The notes under the pieces are model-generated. The model was not told where the DNA came from and made no database searches. It saw only the letters and a program-made list of their open reading frames with translations. The position numbers were made by a program, and so were the translations under genes. Below, one piece after another: positions 5,826 through 7,734 of a stretch of DNA of 7,734 nucleotides (its first letter is position 1; every line of letters begins with the position of its first letter). The stretch is from Bacteroidales bacterium UBA1800. GTDB lineage: Bacteria; Bacteroidota; Bacteroidia; Bacteroidales; VadinHA17. The stretch covers positions 982 to 8,715 of the forward strand of contig DCFQ01000092.1 in NCBI GenBank assembly GCA_002319915.1, written 5' to 3'.

Positions 5826-7271
5826 ATGATCAATTTCAGGATTATAGCAAGGATCTTCAGCCAGGTGCTGATTCTTGAAGGGCTGTTCATGCTTGTTTCG
5901 GGAGGTGTTTCCATGATCTATGGAGAGCATGAGGCCCGTTCATTTGTTTATTCAGCCCTGATCACTCTGGTTACCGGTGTCCTGGTTTTTACACCGTTGC
6001 GCAATGCCGAAAGAGTATACGGGGTCAGGGAAGGGTACGTCATCAATGCCGGCATCTGGATCATTTTCAGCCTTTTCGGCACTCTCCCCTTTGTGATCAG
6101 CGGGGCGGCCGATAGTTTTTCCGATGCATTTTTTGAATCGATGTCGGGATTTACCACTACAGGCGCCACGATATTCGATGATGTAGAATCCCTGCCGCGC
6201 GGCATCCTGTTCTGGAGAAGCCTGACACAATGGATTGGCGGGCTGGCGACCATCGCACTCTCCCTTTACGTGCTCCCCGTAATCAAAACCCTCAATATCC
6301 AGTTGTCGACAAATGAGCTTTCGGGAATGAAAACCGACAAGATAAATCCCAGGGCCCTGGAAACTGCAAAAAGACTGATCTTCATCTTCGCTGCCCTGAC
6401 CTTTGCAGAAATAATACTTTTGGTGATCGGCGGAATGCCTCTTTTCGATTCGATATGCCATTCGCTGTCGACCCTTTCAACGGGCGGATTTTCGACCAGG
6501 AACAACGGCCTGGCTTCGTTTCCGTCGCCATACATCCACTTGGTCGTCATGGTCTTCATGTTCCTCGCCGGTGTCAACCTCACACTCGTATATTTCGCCC
6601 TAAAAAAGAACTTCGGGAAAATTACCAGAAGCACAGAATTCAGGTTCTATGTTTTGCTGATAGTCCTGTTCGGAACGGTCGTCACCCTCCTTCTCCACCT
6701 CGGTTCCGGGATACCGTTCATCAGGTCCCTGAGGCTGGGATTTTTCCATGTTATTTCCGTGATCACTACAACAGGCTATTATACTGTTAATTACAACTCG
6801 TGGGGCAGTTTCCTCATACTGATCATGTTCATCCTCATGTTCACCGGGGCAATGACAGGCACCGCCAGCGGGGGCATCAAAACGGTGAGGCTCCTGATGC
6901 TGACCAGGAACAGCCGTAATGAGACCCGCAGGCTGATACATCCCAGCGCCTATCTTCCTGTCAGGATAGATAACCGGATCGTTCCACAGACTATCGTTTA
7001 CAACCTGCTGATCTTTATCGCGATCTATTTCATGGTGCTTTGCGCCGGGGCGATCGGTGTCTCGCTGATGAACAAGGATGTTGTCACCTCTTTCAGCACC
7101 GCTGCATCAATGCTCGGCAATATAGGCCCCTCAATCGGTGATTTCGGACCATTCAGCAGCTACGCTGACCTGCCCGGTACAGCAAAATGGTTCCTTTCCG
7201 GTCTGATGCTTGCTGGAAGGCTTGAACTGCTTGCATTCCTGATCCTGTTCACAAGGGGATTCTATAAATAG
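5826..7271 (+). CDS. trkH: Trk system potassium uptake protein TrkH, pore subunit
   Basis: TrkH is the inner-membrane K+-conducting subunit of the Trk/Ktr/HKT superfamily. The 481-residue protein has the four pseudo-repeats of the family, each with a pore loop. The filter regions are SGFTTTGAT (107-115), STLSTGGFSTRN (215-226), VITTTGYYT (312-320) and SMLGNIGP (428-435). The flexible intramembrane gating loop is visible as TGAMTGTASGGIKTVR (340-355). GRLELLA (464-470) near the C terminus is also conserved. An extra N-terminal pair of hydrophobic segments (about 11-32 and 40-57) matches TrkH rather than the shorter KtrB (about 440-450 residues). The ATG at 5826 lies 6 bases after the trkA stop, with no Shine-Dalgarno site in the gap, so translation may be coupled. 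Nothing key appears to be missing. Confidence 0.96.
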   Translation: MINFRIIARIFSQVLILEGLFMLVSGGVSMIYGEHEARSFVYSALITLVTGVLVFTPLRNAERVYGVREGYVINAGIWIIFSLFGTLPFVISGAADSFSDAFFESMSGFTTTGATIFDDVESLPRGILFWRSLTQWIGGLATIALSLYVLPVIKTLNIQLSTNELSGMKTDKINPRALETAKRLIFIFAALTFAEIILLVIGGMPLFDSICHSLSTLSTGGFSTRNNGLASFPSPYIHLVVMVFMFLAGVNLTLVYFALKKNFGKITRSTEFRFYVLLIVLFGTVVTLLLHLGSGIPFIRSLRLGFFHVISVITTTGYYTVNYNSWGSFLILIMFILMFTGAMTGTASGGIKTVRLLMLTRNSRNETRRLIHPSAYLPVRIDNRIVPQTIVYNLLIFIAIYFMVLCAGAIGVSLMNKDVVTSFSTAASMLGNIGPSIGDFGPFSSYADLPGTAKWFLSGLMLAGRLELLAFLILFTRGFYK

Positions 7272-7300
7272 CTGCCGTGCCTTTTTCAGGGCTCCTGCAA

Positions 7301-7330
7301 GATACTGCGAAATACTCTGAGTTACTCCGT
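7301..7330. repeat. Degenerate 10-base tandem repeat, three units
   Basis: GATACTGCGA, AATACTCTGA and GTTACTCCGT line up without gaps; all share TACT at positions 3-6, and other positions vary. This lies in the 82-base convergent spacer between trkH and the YciO-like gene. The spacer has only a weak 5-bp stem (7329-7333 with 7337-7341) and no clear terminator. The unit number is small, so chance is possible. Confidence 0.35.
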
Positions 7331-7353
7331 TGTTAAACAACAGCGTTCAGTCC

Positions 7354-7734
7354 CTATAGCTCCAGATTCCCAAGTCCCTGGCGGACAACTAATATTTCCT
7401 CAGATGTGCAGTCAACGATAGTGGATGCTTCGTTCCTGCCGTACCCCCCGTCAATGACGATCTCAGCGATATCGCGGTATTTTTCGTGGATCAATTCAGG
7501 ATCGGTGGTATATTCTATCACTTCATCGGGATCGTGCACGGATGTTGTTATTATCGGCCTGCCAAGCTCCCTGACAAGCTCGAGAACAATGTTGTTGTCG
7601 GGGATCCTTATCCCGACAGTTTTCTTCTTGTTCTTAAAAAGCTTGGGTATCTGGTTGTTTGCCGGCACGATGAATGTGAAAGGGCCCGGCAGGTTCCTTT
7701 TGAGAAGCTTGAATATCGTGTTGTCGTGGATGAC
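7354..7734 (-). CDS. YciO/Sua5/YrdC-family protein (L-threonylcarbamoyladenylate synthase family), C-terminal 126 residues
   Basis: The family makes threonylcarbamoyl-AMP from threonine, bicarbonate and ATP, the first step of the t6A37 tRNA modification. The frame stays open to the window end, so the N-terminal part (roughly 75-80 residues of a protein of about 200) is missing, including the nucleotide-binding KxR region. The visible part has NLPGPFTFI (14-22), KKTVGIRIPDN (37-47), IITTSV (61-66), IDGGYGRNEASTIVD (94-108) and VVRQGLG (116-122). The order and wording of these blocks resemble E. coli YciO, as I recall it, more than TsaC/YrdC, which is why I give no tsaC symbol. Whether it is the cell's t6A enzyme or a YciO-type relative with a different main role cannot be decided from the fragment. 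It ends with TAG and converges on trkH with an 82-base spacer. The GTG at 7668 is internal, not the start. Confidence 0.88.
   Translation of the reverse strand, partial: VIHDNTIFKLLKRNLPGPFTFIVPANNQIPKLFKNKKKTVGIRIPDNNIVLELVRELGRPIITTSVHDPDEVIEYTTDPELIHEKYRDIAEIVIDGGYGRNEASTIVDCTSEEILVVRQGLGNLEL

Noticed and set aside
5952..6461. 169-codon minus-strand ORF inside trkH
   Set aside because: It is antisense to conserved TrkH pore-loop sequence, and its product is hydrophilic and low in recognisable features: a shadow of the real gene.
7329..7341. Terminator between trkH and the YciO-like gene
   Set aside because: Only a 5-bp AT-rich stem (GTTGT/ACAAC) with no T run; too weak to call.
1..7734. 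A new defence, mobile or biosynthetic gene system
   Set aside because: Every sizeable frame with a coding signature belongs to a known housekeeping or transport family, and no recombinase, transposase, toxin or effector-like gene is visible.

Overview
The window looks like ordinary chromosomal DNA of an anaerobic Bacteroidota, probably Bacteroidales-like. Four things point there: a pyruvate:ferredoxin oxidoreductase of the long single-chain type; an adjacent ruvX-def pair; a short ComEC with no visible metallo-beta-lactamase motif; and weak Shine-Dalgarno sites, with Bacteroidota-type -7 boxes (TAnnTTTG) upstream of some genes instead. The taxonomic call is inference from these features.

Layout, left to right. 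At 1-660 (+) is the C-terminal end of the oxidoreductase, followed by a strong hairpin terminator (678-705) that can work on both strands. Facing it is a minus-strand operon, ruvX (1427-1852) then def (818-1390): a Holliday-junction-resolvase-like nuclease of the YqgF family and peptide deformylase. A gene-free stretch of about 520 bases (1853-2375) follows, packed with short tandem repeats and two hairpins. On the plus strand then come comEC (2376-4388), for DNA uptake across the inner membrane, and the tightly spaced pair trkA-trkH (4479-5819, 5826-7271). TrkH is the K+-conducting membrane subunit and TrkA its nucleotide-binding regulatory partner. The window ends in the C-terminal part of a convergent minus-strand YciO/Sua5/YrdC-family gene (7354-7734).

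The genes are housekeeping or transport genes of unrelated pathways, and only ruvX-def and trkA-trkH look co-transcribed. I found no tRNA, rRNA, CRISPR array, insertion sequence, phage gene or defence island, and no convincing new multi-gene system. The most unusual material is in the spacers between operons. They carry different short tandem repeats of 7 to 10 bases, and one heptamer family (GCAACCA) appears in opposite orientations on the two sides of the ruvX-def operon.
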